DNA of 64,000 nucleotides from Anaerolineales bacterium (GTDB lineage: Bacteria; Chloroflexota; Anaerolineae; Anaerolineales; UBA4823). Location of the stretch: the NCBI GenBank assembly GCA_003105035.1, contig PQAL01000033.1, positions 282,963 to 346,962 of the forward strand, given 5' to 3'. The notes below the pieces were generated by a model. It searched no databases. It was not told the origin of the DNA and saw only the letters and a program-made list of their open reading frames with translations. How positions within the stretch are numbered: the stretch's first letter is position 1; each line of letters begins with the position of its first letter. Below are positions 26,545 to 36,039 of this stretch, piece after piece. The position numbers and the translations under genes were made by a program.

Positions 26545-26572
26545 TTGTCAACCTCGAGTAGCATGCTATAAT
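26545..26572 (+). promoter_or_regulatory. Promoter abutting the kinase start codon
   Basis: TTGTCA (26545-26550), 16-bp spacer, TATAAT (26567-26572). The ATG at 26578 is 6 bases after the -10, where transcription normally begins, so the mRNA would be leaderless or nearly so. No Shine-Dalgarno is present. Confidence 0.7.
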
Positions 26573-26577
26573 CTTTA

Positions 26578-28950
26578 ATGGTCAAGAACATGGCTCCATT
26601 ATTTGAGCAAGCCATCCTGCTGCTTTCGGCACCCACCGGAAACCTGGTATATGCACTGATCCTGGGATTTTGTGTATTTACTGCCCTGATCGCCTTCCTG
26701 TACGCCACAGGAAACCAGTCTTCTCCCACCAGCAAACGCATGCAGTTTGGTCTCGTCATGCTGTTTGCGATCCAGTTGGTATTGGGGATCTCTGTCTTGT
26801 TGGGCTGGTTGGGGGTGATTGACGAGCATAATTTCCTGCCACCCATCGACCGTATGCTAGCCTTGCTAAGCTTATTGCTGATCATCTGGTTGTGGGTCTT
26901 TCCCGATCCCCATCCAAGGGAGGATTGGCTAGCCACACTGATTGGTGCGATCTTGGTTGTGTTTGGTCTGGGTAGCCTGTTCTTATGGATATACCTGGGT
27001 CCGCAGGGGAGTTATAATTCCACACTTTATGCAACACTGGCCAATGTTATTGGATCCGCCCTGCTAATTGCTGGCATCATTCTGCTAGCATTCCGCCGGC
27101 CAGCTTATTGGAGTTTCGGTATCCTGATGCTGGTAATTTTACTGGCCGGATATAGTTACCAGATAATCTTTGGAGATGTAGAAGCAGATTATGGCTGGTA
27201 TATCCACCTGGGTCAGATACTAGCATATATCGTGTTGTTGGCATTGCCCCAACGCCTGGTGGACTTAAGGCCAGTCAGCAAGGCCAAACCTGAATTACGT
27301 GTCTCTCAGGCTGGAGCAATCTTGATCAGCCCCGCGCTGATCCAATCACTTACGAGCTTACTGACCGAGACCTCGCCTCAGGAGTATTACCAGGAAATTA
27401 CCAGGCTGGTCGCATACTCCATGGATGCCGATTATTGCTTGCTGATGCTTCCTCCCAAAAGCGGTGATCAGATTATTGTGCCTGTTGGGTATAACCGGCT
27501 GGAGGATAAATTAATCGAGGGGCTTTCTAGCGAGGGGCAGGTCATCCCGACCATCGTAGAAGCAGTCCGCAATGGAAAAACGCTGCTGCTTTTCCGCGAA
27601 AAAGAGCCTGAGCTAAAGGTTCTATCACACGGGTTTGGTCTACAACAGGTTGACCAGCTCTTAACCATCCCGTTTCAGCCCAAGGGTACCAATGCCGTTT
27701 TGGGATTGGCTATCCTTTCCGGTTCGGCTGGTCGAAAATGGAATAACGAGGATGCTGATCGAATGATTGCGATTGCCCAGGAATACTTATCCCTGGCAGG
27801 GCAATATACGAAGGGCGTGGGGTTACAGTCTGATCAAACGGAATTGTTACTGAAGCTGAAGAAAGCCGAAGCATATGCTGACCAGGTTCGCCTGGAGTAT
27901 GCGCAGTTGAAGGCCAAGTACGATTCGGTCAATGCAAGTGGGGCCGTCGCGGTACCCCTGGCTGTGGAAATGGCTGCATTGGCGGAAAATCAGAAAAACC
28001 TGCAGGAAACCATCGCTGAACTGGAAAAGCGCAATCGTGCGCTGGAAACCAGCCTGACTACAAGTAGGCCATCGGTGGAGGAGGTTGAGCAGCTCAGGCA
28101 AGAGCTACGCTCGGCACTGGTTGACCTGGCACGTATTCCAACCACGCTTTCTAAATCTGACCAGAAGATGCTGGAAATGCAGCTGTCTGCTGTGAAGCGA
28201 CTCGATGACATGCAACCAGTGGAGTTGATCAGCTCGATTGCCCAGGAATTCCGGCAGCCGTTGTCTTCGATTATTGGCTATACCGACTTGCTGCTGGGTG
28301 AATCAGTGGGTTTACTGGGTGCCGTGCAGCGCAAATTTGTCGAAAGGGTGAAAGCCTCTGCAGAGCGTCTGAATATCCTGTTAAATGAAATTGTGCAGGT
28401 GATTTCTATTGATGGTGGAAAAGTCGATCAGACCCAGGTTAGCGTGGACCTGAAGAAAGTAGTCGAGGAAGCTGTCAGCAATGTCGCGGCACAGATCAGT
28501 GAGAAAAGTATCAACCTGCGCGTTGAGCTCCCTGATGACCCACCAGCCGTTCTGGTTAATCAAGATGCACTCATCCAGATCCTGGAAAATCTGATCGAAA
28601 ATGCCTGTTTGGTCACGCCAGCGGGAGGCCTGATCAGGCTGCTGGCCAGGGAAGAAGCCCCGGAAAACATGGGGAGGTATATGCATATCTCTGTGACCGA
28701 CCAGGGGGGAGGCATCGAAAAATCAGATATTTCCAGGGTTTTCATGCGTCGCTATAAAATGGAGAACCCACACATCCAGGGCATCGGTGATATTGGTGTT
28801 GGGCTTTCAATCGTAAAATCACTGGTTGAGTTGAATAAAGGCCGTGTGTGGGTGGATAGCTCTGAAGGGGTAGGGTCAACCTTCAGTGTGCTATTGCCCC
28901 TGACTGTAAACCAATCTGCAACAGGAAATCTTTCCACCTCTTCCGGGTAA
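26578..28950 (+). CDS. Membrane histidine-kinase-like protein lacking the phospho-acceptor His
   Basis: 790 aa. Six or seven transmembrane helices cover the first 220 residues. A GAF-like sensor domain spans about 255-410, and a coiled coil (KKAEAYADQVRLEYAQLKAK) about 420-520. A HisKA-like helical hairpin and a HATPase domain follow, with N-box LENLIENA, G1 DQGGGI and G2 GVGLSIVKS. The H-box reads IAQEFRQPLSSIIGY, so Gln556 stands where the autophosphorylated His normally is (compare SHELRTPL). The ATP site looks intact. It may be a pseudokinase or a partner of another kinase. No response regulator is adjacent. ATG 26590 is an alternative start. Confidence 0.85.
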   Translation: MVKNMAPLFEQAILLLSAPTGNLVYALILGFCVFTALIAFLYATGNQSSPTSKRMQFGLVMLFAIQLVLGISVLLGWLGVIDEHNFLPPIDRMLALLSLLLIIWLWVFPDPHPREDWLATLIGAILVVFGLGSLFLWIYLGPQGSYNSTLYATLANVIGSALLIAGIILLAFRRPAYWSFGILMLVILLAGYSYQIIFGDVEADYGWYIHLGQILAYIVLLALPQRLVDLRPVSKAKPELRVSQAGAILISPALIQSLTSLLTETSPQEYYQEITRLVAYSMDADYCLLMLPPKSGDQIIVPVGYNRLEDKLIEGLSSEGQVIPTIVEAVRNGKTLLLFREKEPELKVLSHGFGLQQVDQLLTIPFQPKGTNAVLGLAILSGSAGRKWNNEDADRMIAIAQEYLSLAGQYTKGVGLQSDQTELLLKLKKAEAYADQVRLEYAQLKAKYDSVNASGAVAVPLAVEMAALAENQKNLQETIAELEKRNRALETSLTTSRPSVEEVEQLRQELRSALVDLARIPTTLSKSDQKMLEMQLSAVKRLDDMQPVELISSIAQEFRQPLSSIIGYTDLLLGESVGLLGAVQRKFVERVKASAERLNILLNEIVQVISIDGGKVDQTQVSVDLKKVVEEAVSNVAAQISEKSINLRVELPDDPPAVLVNQDALIQILENLIENACLVTPAGGLIRLLAREEAPENMGRYMHISVTDQGGGIEKSDISRVFMRRYKMENPHIQGIGDIGVGLSIVKSLVELNKGRVWVDSSEGVGSTFSVLLPLTVNQSATGNLSTSSG

Positions 28951-29007
28951 TACTTTAAATTCACTGGAAACCTTTTTCGAGATGGCACCGTTAAAAGGTA
29001 GTTAGCG

Positions 29008-29083
29008 GCTATCCCCAGTATTTCAATTGTAAAAATGATCGCCCGGCATGAAAATTGCAACTATTACTGGGAATTCGGATAGC
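29008..29083 (+). other. Long hairpin in the LCP gene leader
   Basis: GCTATCC (29008-29014) pairs with GGATAGC (29077-29083), and CCAGTA (29015-29020) with TACTGG (29065-29070), leaving a 6-nt bulge and a 44-nt apical part. It ends about 50 nt before the LCP start codon. It may be a leader structure or the end of the kinase transcript. Confidence 0.4.
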
Positions 29084-29133
29084 GATCGCATGGACTACAT
29101 CAAGACACACCAACAAACACTTCGGGCATTCAA

Positions 29134-30240
29134 ATGAAAAAAGCTGGTTTCTTAATCATTGTCATGCTCCTGCTGACAGCCGGAATTTGCACCTTACCCG
29201 GGAAGTTGGCTGTCCCGAGTGCTAGCCTGATTGGGCGTAACGATTATGCACTGGTCGCGCCGATCAGCATAAGCCCGACTCCTACCCCGTTTCAACCCAT
29301 CCCCCCGACCCAGGTGATCATCCCGACTTCGATTGCACCGGAGCCAACTGCAACTGCAGCCCCACCCACACCTCTGCCAGAAATCAGATTTATCTCAGAT
29401 GAAGGGCGTAGCTGGGCAGATTATCCCGGCCCGAGTGTCTGGCCTGATATTGACATCCCTGCTCCAGCGGGTCTGTTTTCCCATCCCGAAGGACAGGTGA
29501 ATATCCTCTTGTTGGGCTCAGATCAGAGGCCAAATGATGAAGGATTCCGGACCGATACCATCCAGCTGCTTACCATAAACCCCCAAGGTGCTACAGTCAA
29601 GCTGACTGCTTTTCCACGTGACCTATATGTCTACATCCCAGGCTACACTGTTCAACGGATCAATACCGCCATGGGTTGGGGCGGATTCGATGCCCTGGCC
29701 GATACGATGGAGTATAACTTTGGAGTTCGACCCGACTACTATGTACTGGTCAACCTTTGGTCATTCAAAGATTTTATCGATTCCATCGGAGGCATCCGCA
29801 TCAATATTGGCCGTGACCTGTGCGACCAGCGCGATGCGTTTGGCTGGTATTGCGTGTCTGCAAGTGAAATGTGGATGGATGGCGAATCGACGTTGTGGTA
29901 TGTTCGCAGCCGCTACACAACTAGCGACCTTGATCGCGGCAGGCGGCAGCAAGAAGTGCTAGATGCGATTTTTGACCAGCTGATGAAAATGGATTGGCTA
30001 TCACAAGCCCCAGAGATATACGAAACATATAAAGATAGCATAAATACCAATATGACTTTCGATGAAATTTCCAGCTTATTCCCCATCGCCTACCGTGTGG
30101 CAGATACCCATGGTGTTGATGGCCGGACGATCGGCTCAGGAATGGTTTCCAGCTGGACGAATACCTATGGGGCAATGGTGTTGGTACCCTTGCGGGACCT
30201 GGTGTTGGATACGATGCGCCAGGTGATCAGTGAGCCGTAA
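29134..30240 (+). CDS. LytR-CpsA-Psr (LCP) family phosphotransferase
   Basis: 368 aa. The N-terminal membrane helix (FLIIVMLLLTAGICTL) is followed by a Pro/Thr-rich linker (ISPTPTPFQPIPPTQ) and the LCP domain. The motifs VNILLLGSDQRPNDEGFRTDTIQLLTINP, AFPRDLYVYIPGY, IGGIRINI and YVRSRYTTSDLDRGRRQQEVLDAI contain the conserved Arg and Asp residues that bind polyprenyl pyrophosphate. LCP enzymes attach glycopolymers to peptidoglycan or proteins outside the membrane. It is the second gene of a same-strand envelope block. No clear ribosome site before the ATG. Confidence 0.9.
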   Translation: MKKAGFLIIVMLLLTAGICTLPGKLAVPSASLIGRNDYALVAPISISPTPTPFQPIPPTQVIIPTSIAPEPTATAAPPTPLPEIRFISDEGRSWADYPGPSVWPDIDIPAPAGLFSHPEGQVNILLLGSDQRPNDEGFRTDTIQLLTINPQGATVKLTAFPRDLYVYIPGYTVQRINTAMGWGGFDALADTMEYNFGVRPDYYVLVNLWSFKDFIDSIGGIRINIGRDLCDQRDAFGWYCVSASEMWMDGESTLWYVRSRYTTSDLDRGRRQQEVLDAIFDQLMKMDWLSQAPEIYETYKDSINTNMTFDEISSLFPIAYRVADTHGVDGRTIGSGMVSSWTNTYGAMVLVPLRDLVLDTMRQVISEP

Positions 30241-30279
30241 AAGCATTGGATCAAGTTACTGGTATGAGGTGTGCGGATA

Positions 30280-31401
30280 ATGGTTCTTGAAGGTAAAGGT
30301 TTTTTCACCTGGAAAATCCCTAACTGTGAGAACGGAGACGCTGTCCGCATCGCCACCCGTGCCAGAGAAGCGGGGTTATCGCACCTGCTCGTAAAAATCG
30401 CCGATGGCCCAACAGTCTATAACGGTAATTGGGGGGATCCCAAGGATTACACCACCCCGGTGGTTAAAGCTTTGCGCGAGAAAGGGATCGATGTGTGGGG
30501 TTGGCACTATATCTACGGCGACAACCCGCTCGGAGAAGCCAACGTGGCCATCACGCGTATCCGCCAGTATGACCTGGATGGCTATGTGATTGATGTTGAG
30601 AAAGAATACAAAGCCAGCGGCAAAAAAACTTCTGCTAGGCAGTTTATGGATCGGATACGGTCTGCTCTACCCAACCTGACCATCGCCCTCAGTTCATACC
30701 GCTATCCTTCCCTGCATCCTCAGGTTCCCTGGACCGAATTCCTGGAGCACTGCGACCTTAACATGCCCCAGGTATACTGGATGAAAGCCCATAATCCAGG
30801 CGACCAGCTGGCAAAATGCGTGCGTGAATTTCAGGAAAAAACCCCTGTTCGACCGATCGTCCCTACAGGTGCCGCCTTTCGAGAGTCCGGCTGGAAACCG
30901 ACCGATACCGAAGTGCTAGAATTCTGCCGCAAGGCGAGGGAGCTAAATCTGAATGCGGTAAATTTCTGGGAATGGTCGGATGCACGCTCTGGGAACCTGC
31001 CTGGCGTGTGGGAGACCATCCAGGAATACAAGTGGAGACAGAAAGACGAGCCCAAGGATATCTGCGAGAACCTGATCGATGCGATGAATGCTCACGATAT
31101 CGATAAAATCCTGGGACTGTACAGCCTGCCGGCCATCCATATCAATTCCATTCGCACCACGGCAGGGTTTGAGAATTTACGAGCCTGGTATCAGCGACTG
31201 TTCAACGAGCTCCTGCCAGAAAGCAAATTTATCCTGAGCAGCTATTCAGGGAAGGGTAGCGCCCGCCATATGACCTGGGCTGCTTCTTCCACCAAAGGGA
31301 TTGTCCGCAACGGAAATGACACATTAGGCTTAGTTAAGGGTAAAATCAGTTACCACTATTCTTTCTTCTATGTCACACCCTTAAATGCCATTCCTGGATA
31401 A
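30280..31401 (+). CDS. TIM-barrel glycosidase-like protein fused to an NTF2/SnoaL-like domain
   Basis: 373 aa, no signal peptide. Residues 1-255 look like a glycoside-hydrolase TIM barrel: GFFTWKIPNCENGD, HLLVKIADG, GIDVWGWHYIYG, then GYVIDVEKEYK with an acidic DxE pair as in GH25 and DUF4015-type enzymes. LNMPQVYWM and NFWEWSDA sit at later strand ends. Residues about 265-373 (CENLIDAMNAHDIDKILGLY...) are an NTF2-like SnoaL fold. The ATG at 30280 is preferred over the GTG at 30271 because GAGGT lies 10 bases upstream. The gene overlaps the next by 17 bp. Activity is unproven. Confidence 0.65.
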   Translation: MVLEGKGFFTWKIPNCENGDAVRIATRAREAGLSHLLVKIADGPTVYNGNWGDPKDYTTPVVKALREKGIDVWGWHYIYGDNPLGEANVAITRIRQYDLDGYVIDVEKEYKASGKKTSARQFMDRIRSALPNLTIALSSYRYPSLHPQVPWTEFLEHCDLNMPQVYWMKAHNPGDQLAKCVREFQEKTPVRPIVPTGAAFRESGWKPTDTEVLEFCRKARELNLNAVNFWEWSDARSGNLPGVWETIQEYKWRQKDEPKDICENLIDAMNAHDIDKILGLYSLPAIHINSIRTTAGFENLRAWYQRLFNELLPESKFILSSYSGKGSARHMTWAASSTKGIVRNGNDTLGLVKGKISYHYSFFYVTPLNAIPG

Positions 31402-32542
31402 AGCCTTACTCAAATTTATCTGTGCAATTCTCGTTCTGAGTGGTGGCGTCAGTATATGCGGCTTGCCTGTCTCTGCACCTCCATCTGCCACCCCGACAAG
31501 CACATCTAGCCAAACGAGTACGTCGACCATCACGCCGACCTATACCCTAACCCCTACTCGTACAGTCACATCCAGCCCGAGTGCCACTGCCACGCGCACC
31601 AGCACCCCTACACTAACACCAACCCTGGCTCCCCTGGCTGGTTTTTCATCGCGTGTTTTACGAGAAGGTGTGCAGCCTGAATCGTACATCGATGACCAGT
31701 GTTTCTACCTGAAAATGCGCTGGTCGGGGGAGGGGAGTGCCCCAGGTACTGTAGTGGTGCCGATCATGTTCCACAGCATAGCCCAAGATGGCACCCAGCT
31801 GGCGGATCCTAACAAGGACATCACCGGGGAGCAGTTCCTTTACTTTGTTGATTATGCCCGATACCTGGGATTTGAGACCATCACTACCCAGCAATTACTG
31901 GACTTCCTGACGCAGAATGCCCCCATACCCAGGCGCTCGATGATGCTAATCGTGGATGACCGTCGCCCAGGGATGATCAACGAATGGCTGATGCCGATCC
32001 TAGAGCAATATCAATGGACTGCCACCCCGGCATACATTGCTGACCCAAACAGTATGCAGTGGGCGTGGGACCTGATGGATCAGCTGAACGCAACAGGTAA
32101 GCTGGATGTGCAATCGCATGGCTATACGGGCCAACTGTATATCTTGCCAGAGACACCCCTGCAAGAGATCCAAAACGAGATCTGGAATTCCACCCCTGTG
32201 CTGGAGCAGCATTTTGGGAAGCGACCTATCGCTTTTATCTGGCCGGGAGGAAATTTTACCCCCCTCAGCGCTGAAGTAGCTCGAGAGGGAGGTTATGAGT
32301 TGGGATTTTCCGCATATTCACGTGGTCCATTATTGTTCAACTGGATACCCCTGGGAGCGGAAGAACGGGCCGTCACCGACCCGCTCATGGTGCTACCCCG
32401 GGCATGGAGCAGTGCAGCCAACATTAACCTGGATGAAGCAGTTAAGATCAGTGAGCAAGCCACGGCCTTCGCTGAGGAATACTTTAGCACTGAAGCTGAC
32501 TGGTTTGCAACCTACTGTGGGGGCGAGCTGACCAGGCCGTAA
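31385..32542 (+). CDS. Exported NodB-fold polysaccharide deacetylase, degenerate
   Basis: 385 aa. A signal segment (ALLKFICAILVLSGGVSICG) is followed by a linker of about 50 residues that is nearly all Thr, Ser and Pro, then a NodB-like domain: VVPIMFHSI, LIVDDRRPG in place of the TFDDG motif, DVQSHGYTG in place of HxxxH, and FIWPGGNF in place of RxPxG. The second metal-binding His is not evident, so it may be a carbohydrate-binding or weakly active relative. It starts inside the preceding gene with no ribosome site, suggesting translational coupling. Confidence 0.7.
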   Translation: MPFLDKALLKFICAILVLSGGVSICGLPVSAPPSATPTSTSSQTSTSTITPTYTLTPTRTVTSSPSATATRTSTPTLTPTLAPLAGFSSRVLREGVQPESYIDDQCFYLKMRWSGEGSAPGTVVVPIMFHSIAQDGTQLADPNKDITGEQFLYFVDYARYLGFETITTQQLLDFLTQNAPIPRRSMMLIVDDRRPGMINEWLMPILEQYQWTATPAYIADPNSMQWAWDLMDQLNATGKLDVQSHGYTGQLYILPETPLQEIQNEIWNSTPVLEQHFGKRPIAFIWPGGNFTPLSAEVAREGGYELGFSAYSRGPLLFNWIPLGAEERAVTDPLMVLPRAWSSAANINLDEAVKISEQATAFAEEYFSTEADWFATYCGGELTRP

Positions 32543-32615
32543 AATCATTTATCATTGAAGTTTTCAACTATCAACACGGTCTTATCGAATATCAAGATTA
32601 GAGACCATAATCATC

Positions 32616-32646
32616 AAAAACGCCAGCCTGGAAGACTGGCGTTTTT
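32616..32646. terminator. Bidirectional terminator between convergent genes
   Basis: AAAAACGCCAG (32616-32626), 9-nt loop, CTGGCGTTTTT (32636-32646). An A-tract precedes and a T-tract follows the 6-bp G+C core, so it can serve the deacetylase on the plus strand and the topoisomerase on the minus strand. Confidence 0.88.
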
Positions 32647-32664
32647 CACATGTTGATTTGTAAA

Positions 32665-35600
32665 CTAAGGTTTTGGCTTCCGTTTTGACTGTGGGTTCTT
32701 TTTCGTAAGCGGTTTCCAGCCGGGTGGGAGCACGATATTGGGGATCACAACATCCGTTGATTTCACTGTGAAACTGGATTTTCGAGGTTTCGAGGCTTTA
32801 GTTGCTTTACCACCAGTCTTTTTGATCGGCTTGGATTTTTGAGCCGTGGATTTCTGCGGTTTTTTCCCGGCAGCTGCTGGAGGAGTGGATTTCGTTTTAA
32901 CGGTTGCTTCCTTCTTTACTGACTTTGTTTTTGTGGTGGCTTTTGTTTTTGTGTCCCCAACCGCGACTTTCACCTTGGCCTGTGATTGAGACCCGGTTTT
33001 CACCTTTGATGGGCTGGTTTTGGTTTCAGGTATACCTTCTTCCTTCAACAAGGATTTTTTTACAGGTTTCGCTTTCTTGCCCGTGGCTACCGTTGGAGTC
33101 GTTTTTATGCCACGCGGCTTCGGAGGGGCTTTTGCTTGCGCAGGTGGTTTCACCTGGGTTGGTTTTGACTGACTGGAAAGGTTGGCTTTCGCCTTCACAG
33201 GTTCAGGTTTGGGTTTAGGTACAGGGGCTGCCTTGGCCTGTTTTATCTTTGCCGGTGATGGTTTTCCGTCGCTGGTCTTCGCAGTGATTGATCTGCCTTT
33301 CTTCACCGCCGCTGCAGCAAGAGCAGTTTTGACTGCAGGTCCGGCCATCCCAAAGGATAGCTGTTCAACTTCAGGCTGATCCTGCCCTTCAATTTCTTCA
33401 GGTACTTGAATTTCCTTATCTCCAACGGCTTTCTCGCCCGCAACCGGGCGTGGCACGGCCCAGGGAATGCTCAAGCCGAGCACCTGGTAACCGGCTTTCA
33501 AGTCAAGCACCGCCTTGCCTGATGCAGACCGCGTTTGCAGGGGAGCTTCGTCAAGGCGCATGGCTTTTGGGGCAAGTTTATCAATGAGCACAGTAATACG
33601 CGTGGTAGGCCTACCGAGTGCTACACCCACCAGCTGGGAGGTGCGCGGCAGTTTCCAGGCGATTACGCCCTGGCCATAGCGCCCCTGGAGGGGGAATTGC
33701 CCGATTTCAACCCGTTTGGCTTTGCCGTCGGAGGTGATGAGCAAGACCTCGCCCCGGCGTGGGAATAATTCCATACCAATGACCAGATCGCGCACCCCAA
33801 GTTTGATCCCGTTTACACCTGCAGCCACCAGGCCCATCGGGCGAACATCATTTTCGTGGAAACGAATCGCCATGCCATCTGCGGTGGCCAGCAGGATCTC
33901 CGATTGCCCATCGGTCAAGCGCACCCAACCCAACCGATCCTCATCATTCACCTTGACCAGAGTGAAGCTGTGACCAGTTGGCCCAGGCAGCTCTTCCAAC
34001 GGTGTTTTCTTAAGCATTCCTTGTTGGGTTGCGGTGAAAACAAACCAGCCTTCCAGGCGTTCATCCTTGGGTGGGAGGGTAAATAATGCGGCCAGATTAT
34101 CGCTATCCGACAGGGCTGACACCTTGTGTTTGGGAGATCCATCCTGGGGGTTGGGTGCTTCGGGAAGGGTCTGGACGGGAATACCTGCAGCTTCCCCTTT
34201 TTCAGAAACGAGAAACAGGGTATCACGGGTATTCACCTGCAGCAAGAAACGTGGTGCCAGGTTACCGCTGATACGCGGCGGTTTATCATCCAGTGTCCGG
34301 GAGATCAGTCCATCAATCGTGGCTGAAACCCACACGGTTTGCTCAGGCAGCAAGTCGGTGGCGGTGAGCACAGGCAGGACCGATTTCGCACTTGCGCCTA
34401 GGCGGGTGATCTGTGTCCGGCGACGGTCACCATAAGCTTCCTTCACCTGCTGAAGCTCGCTAGCGACAACCTGGCGCATCTTGAGCGGAGATTTCAGGAG
34501 CGTCTCCAGGTCTTTAATCTGTGCAAGGAGCTCCTTATACTCGTCCTCGATCTTCTTTCGCTCAAGCGCCGCCAGGCGGCGTAGTTGCATATCCAAAATT
34601 GCCTGAGCCTGGATATCCGACAGGCGATAGCGCTTCATCAGCCTGTCACGGGCGACATCGGCATCAGGGGCTTTCTTGATCAGGTCGATGATCTCATCCA
34701 GATGTTTCAACGCCACGCGCAGCCCTTCCAGGATGTGCAGGCGGGCGCGTGCTCTTGCAAGCTCATATTCGGTGCGCCGGCGGATGACCACCAAACGGTG
34801 ATCCAAATAGTGTCGCAAGGCTTGCTTGAGGGATAACATGCGCGGTTCACCTTCTACCAGGGCGAGCATGATGATACCGAAGGTAGACCGCATGGCGGTG
34901 CGTTTATATAAGTCCTGCAACACCTTTTCAGGCTCAGCTGTGCGGGTGAGCTCGATGACGATCCGCAAGCCATGGCGATCAGACTCATCCCGCAAGTCTG
35001 CGATACCCTCCAGGTTGCCATCCCGGGCCAGCTGAGCGATGTGCTCGATAAGGGATGACTTGTTGGTCATGTAAGGGAGCTCAGTCACGATGATGCGGCT
35101 ACGACCGCGCGTGATCTCCTCGATATGGCAGCGGGATTGCACTGTCACCCTGCCCCGGCCGGTGCCATAGGCGGCGGTCAAGTCGTCTTCGTGGGTATCC
35201 TGGACGATCACACCACCGGTTGGGAAGTCGGGACCCTGGATAAACTTCATCAGGTCCTCGATATTAACATCATCCAGTCGTTCCCAATTTCCCAGCATAT
35301 ACACCAGCGCACCGACCACCTCAGCCAGGTTGTGAGGGGGGATATTGGTAGACATTCCCACTGCAATACCCGTAGCGCCATTCACCAGCAGATTCGGTAG
35401 GGCCGAGGGAAGGACATCGGGCTCCTGAAGTGAGCCATCGAAGTTATCCGAAAAATCTACGGTTTCCTTGCGGATATCCGCCAGCATCTCCATGGCCGAG
35501 GCGGTAAGGCGGGCTTCGGTATAACGCATGGCAGCCGGGGGGTCACCATCCACGCTGCCGAAGTTGCCCTGCCCCTCCACCAGCAAGCAACGCATGGAAA

Positions 35601-35880
35601 AATCCTGAGCCATACGAGCCATCGATTCATATACAGCCATATCACCGTGCGGGTGATACTTGCCGAGTACTTCACCGACAATCCGGGCAGATTTCTTGTA
35701 GGCTGTATCGGGGCGCAGGCCCATATCGAACATGGCGTACAGGATGCGCCGGTGCACTGGCTTGAGACCATCGCGAGCATCCGGCAGAGCGCGTGCCACA
35801 ATGACGCTCATGGCGTAATCCAGGTAGGCCTGCTGCATGGTTTGATCAATATCGATTGAACGGACGAGGCCGACTTCCAT
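32665..35880 (-). CDS. gyrA: DNA gyrase/topoisomerase IV subunit A with a basic H1-like tail
   Basis: 1,071 aa. The breakage-reunion core is complete: [20 protein letters not shown] and catalytic Tyr120 in [10 protein letters not shown]. The beta-propeller domain follows. The GyrA box, canonically QRRGGKG, is reduced to something like QGRYGQG, which makes gyrase versus topoisomerase IV uncertain. The last 223 residues (from about 849) are Lys/Ala/Pro/Thr-rich, like histone H1, ending [18 protein letters not shown] plus a basic end. GyrA is normally 800-900 aa. Positions matching E. coli GyrA Ser83 and Asp87 are Met81 and Glu85. No gyrB is nearby. Confidence 0.92.
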   Translation of the reverse strand: MEVGLVRSIDIDQTMQQAYLDYAMSVIVARALPDARDGLKPVHRRILYAMFDMGLRPDTAYKKSARIVGEVLGKYHPHGDMAVYESMARMAQDFSMRCLLVEGQGNFGSVDGDPPAAMRYTEARLTASAMEMLADIRKETVDFSDNFDGSLQEPDVLPSALPNLLVNGATGIAVGMSTNIPPHNLAEVVGALVYMLGNWERLDDVNIEDLMKFIQGPDFPTGGVIVQDTHEDDLTAAYGTGRGRVTVQSRCHIEEITRGRSRIIVTELPYMTNKSSLIEHIAQLARDGNLEGIADLRDESDRHGLRIVIELTRTAEPEKVLQDLYKRTAMRSTFGIIMLALVEGEPRMLSLKQALRHYLDHRLVVIRRRTEYELARARARLHILEGLRVALKHLDEIIDLIKKAPDADVARDRLMKRYRLSDIQAQAILDMQLRRLAALERKKIEDEYKELLAQIKDLETLLKSPLKMRQVVASELQQVKEAYGDRRRTQITRLGASAKSVLPVLTATDLLPEQTVWVSATIDGLISRTLDDKPPRISGNLAPRFLLQVNTRDTLFLVSEKGEAAGIPVQTLPEAPNPQDGSPKHKVSALSDSDNLAALFTLPPKDERLEGWFVFTATQQGMLKKTPLEELPGPTGHSFTLVKVNDEDRLGWVRLTDGQSEILLATADGMAIRFHENDVRPMGLVAAGVNGIKLGVRDLVIGMELFPRRGEVLLITSDGKAKRVEIGQFPLQGRYGQGVIAWKLPRTSQLVGVALGRPTTRITVLIDKLAPKAMRLDEAPLQTRSASGKAVLDLKAGYQVLGLSIPWAVPRPVAGEKAVGDKEIQVPEEIEGQDQPEVEQLSFGMAGPAVKTALAAAAVKKGRSITAKTSDGKPSPAKIKQAKAAPVPKPKPEPVKAKANLSSQSKPTQVKPPAQAKAPPKPRGIKTTPTVATGKKAKPVKKSLLKEEGIPETKTSPSKVKTGSQSQAKVKVAVGDTKTKATTKTKSVKKEATVKTKSTPPAAAGKKPQKSTAQKSKPIKKTGGKATKASKPRKSSFTVKSTDVVIPNIVLPPGWKPLTKKNPQSKRKPKP

Positions 35881-35983
35881 ATGAACTCCGGGGAAAACCT
35901 AAATTTCGCAATACGATCGGAATAATTTGCAAAGGTATATTAAGGGTAAACGAAAGAAACGTCAAGCCATATTCGTGCTGGTA

Positions 35984-36014
35984 GAAAATGCAGCCAGGCA
36001 TTGCCTGGCTGCAT
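35984..36014 (-). terminator. Terminator of the amidohydrolase gene
   Basis: ATGCAGCCAGGC (35988-35999), 3-nt loop, GCCTGGCTGCAT (36003-36014), a 12-bp perfect stem. On the minus strand TTTTC follows. It lies about 25 bp past the amidohydrolase stop. Confidence 0.85.
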
Positions 36015-36039
36015 GGTGACCGAGAAGAATACGTCTCTC

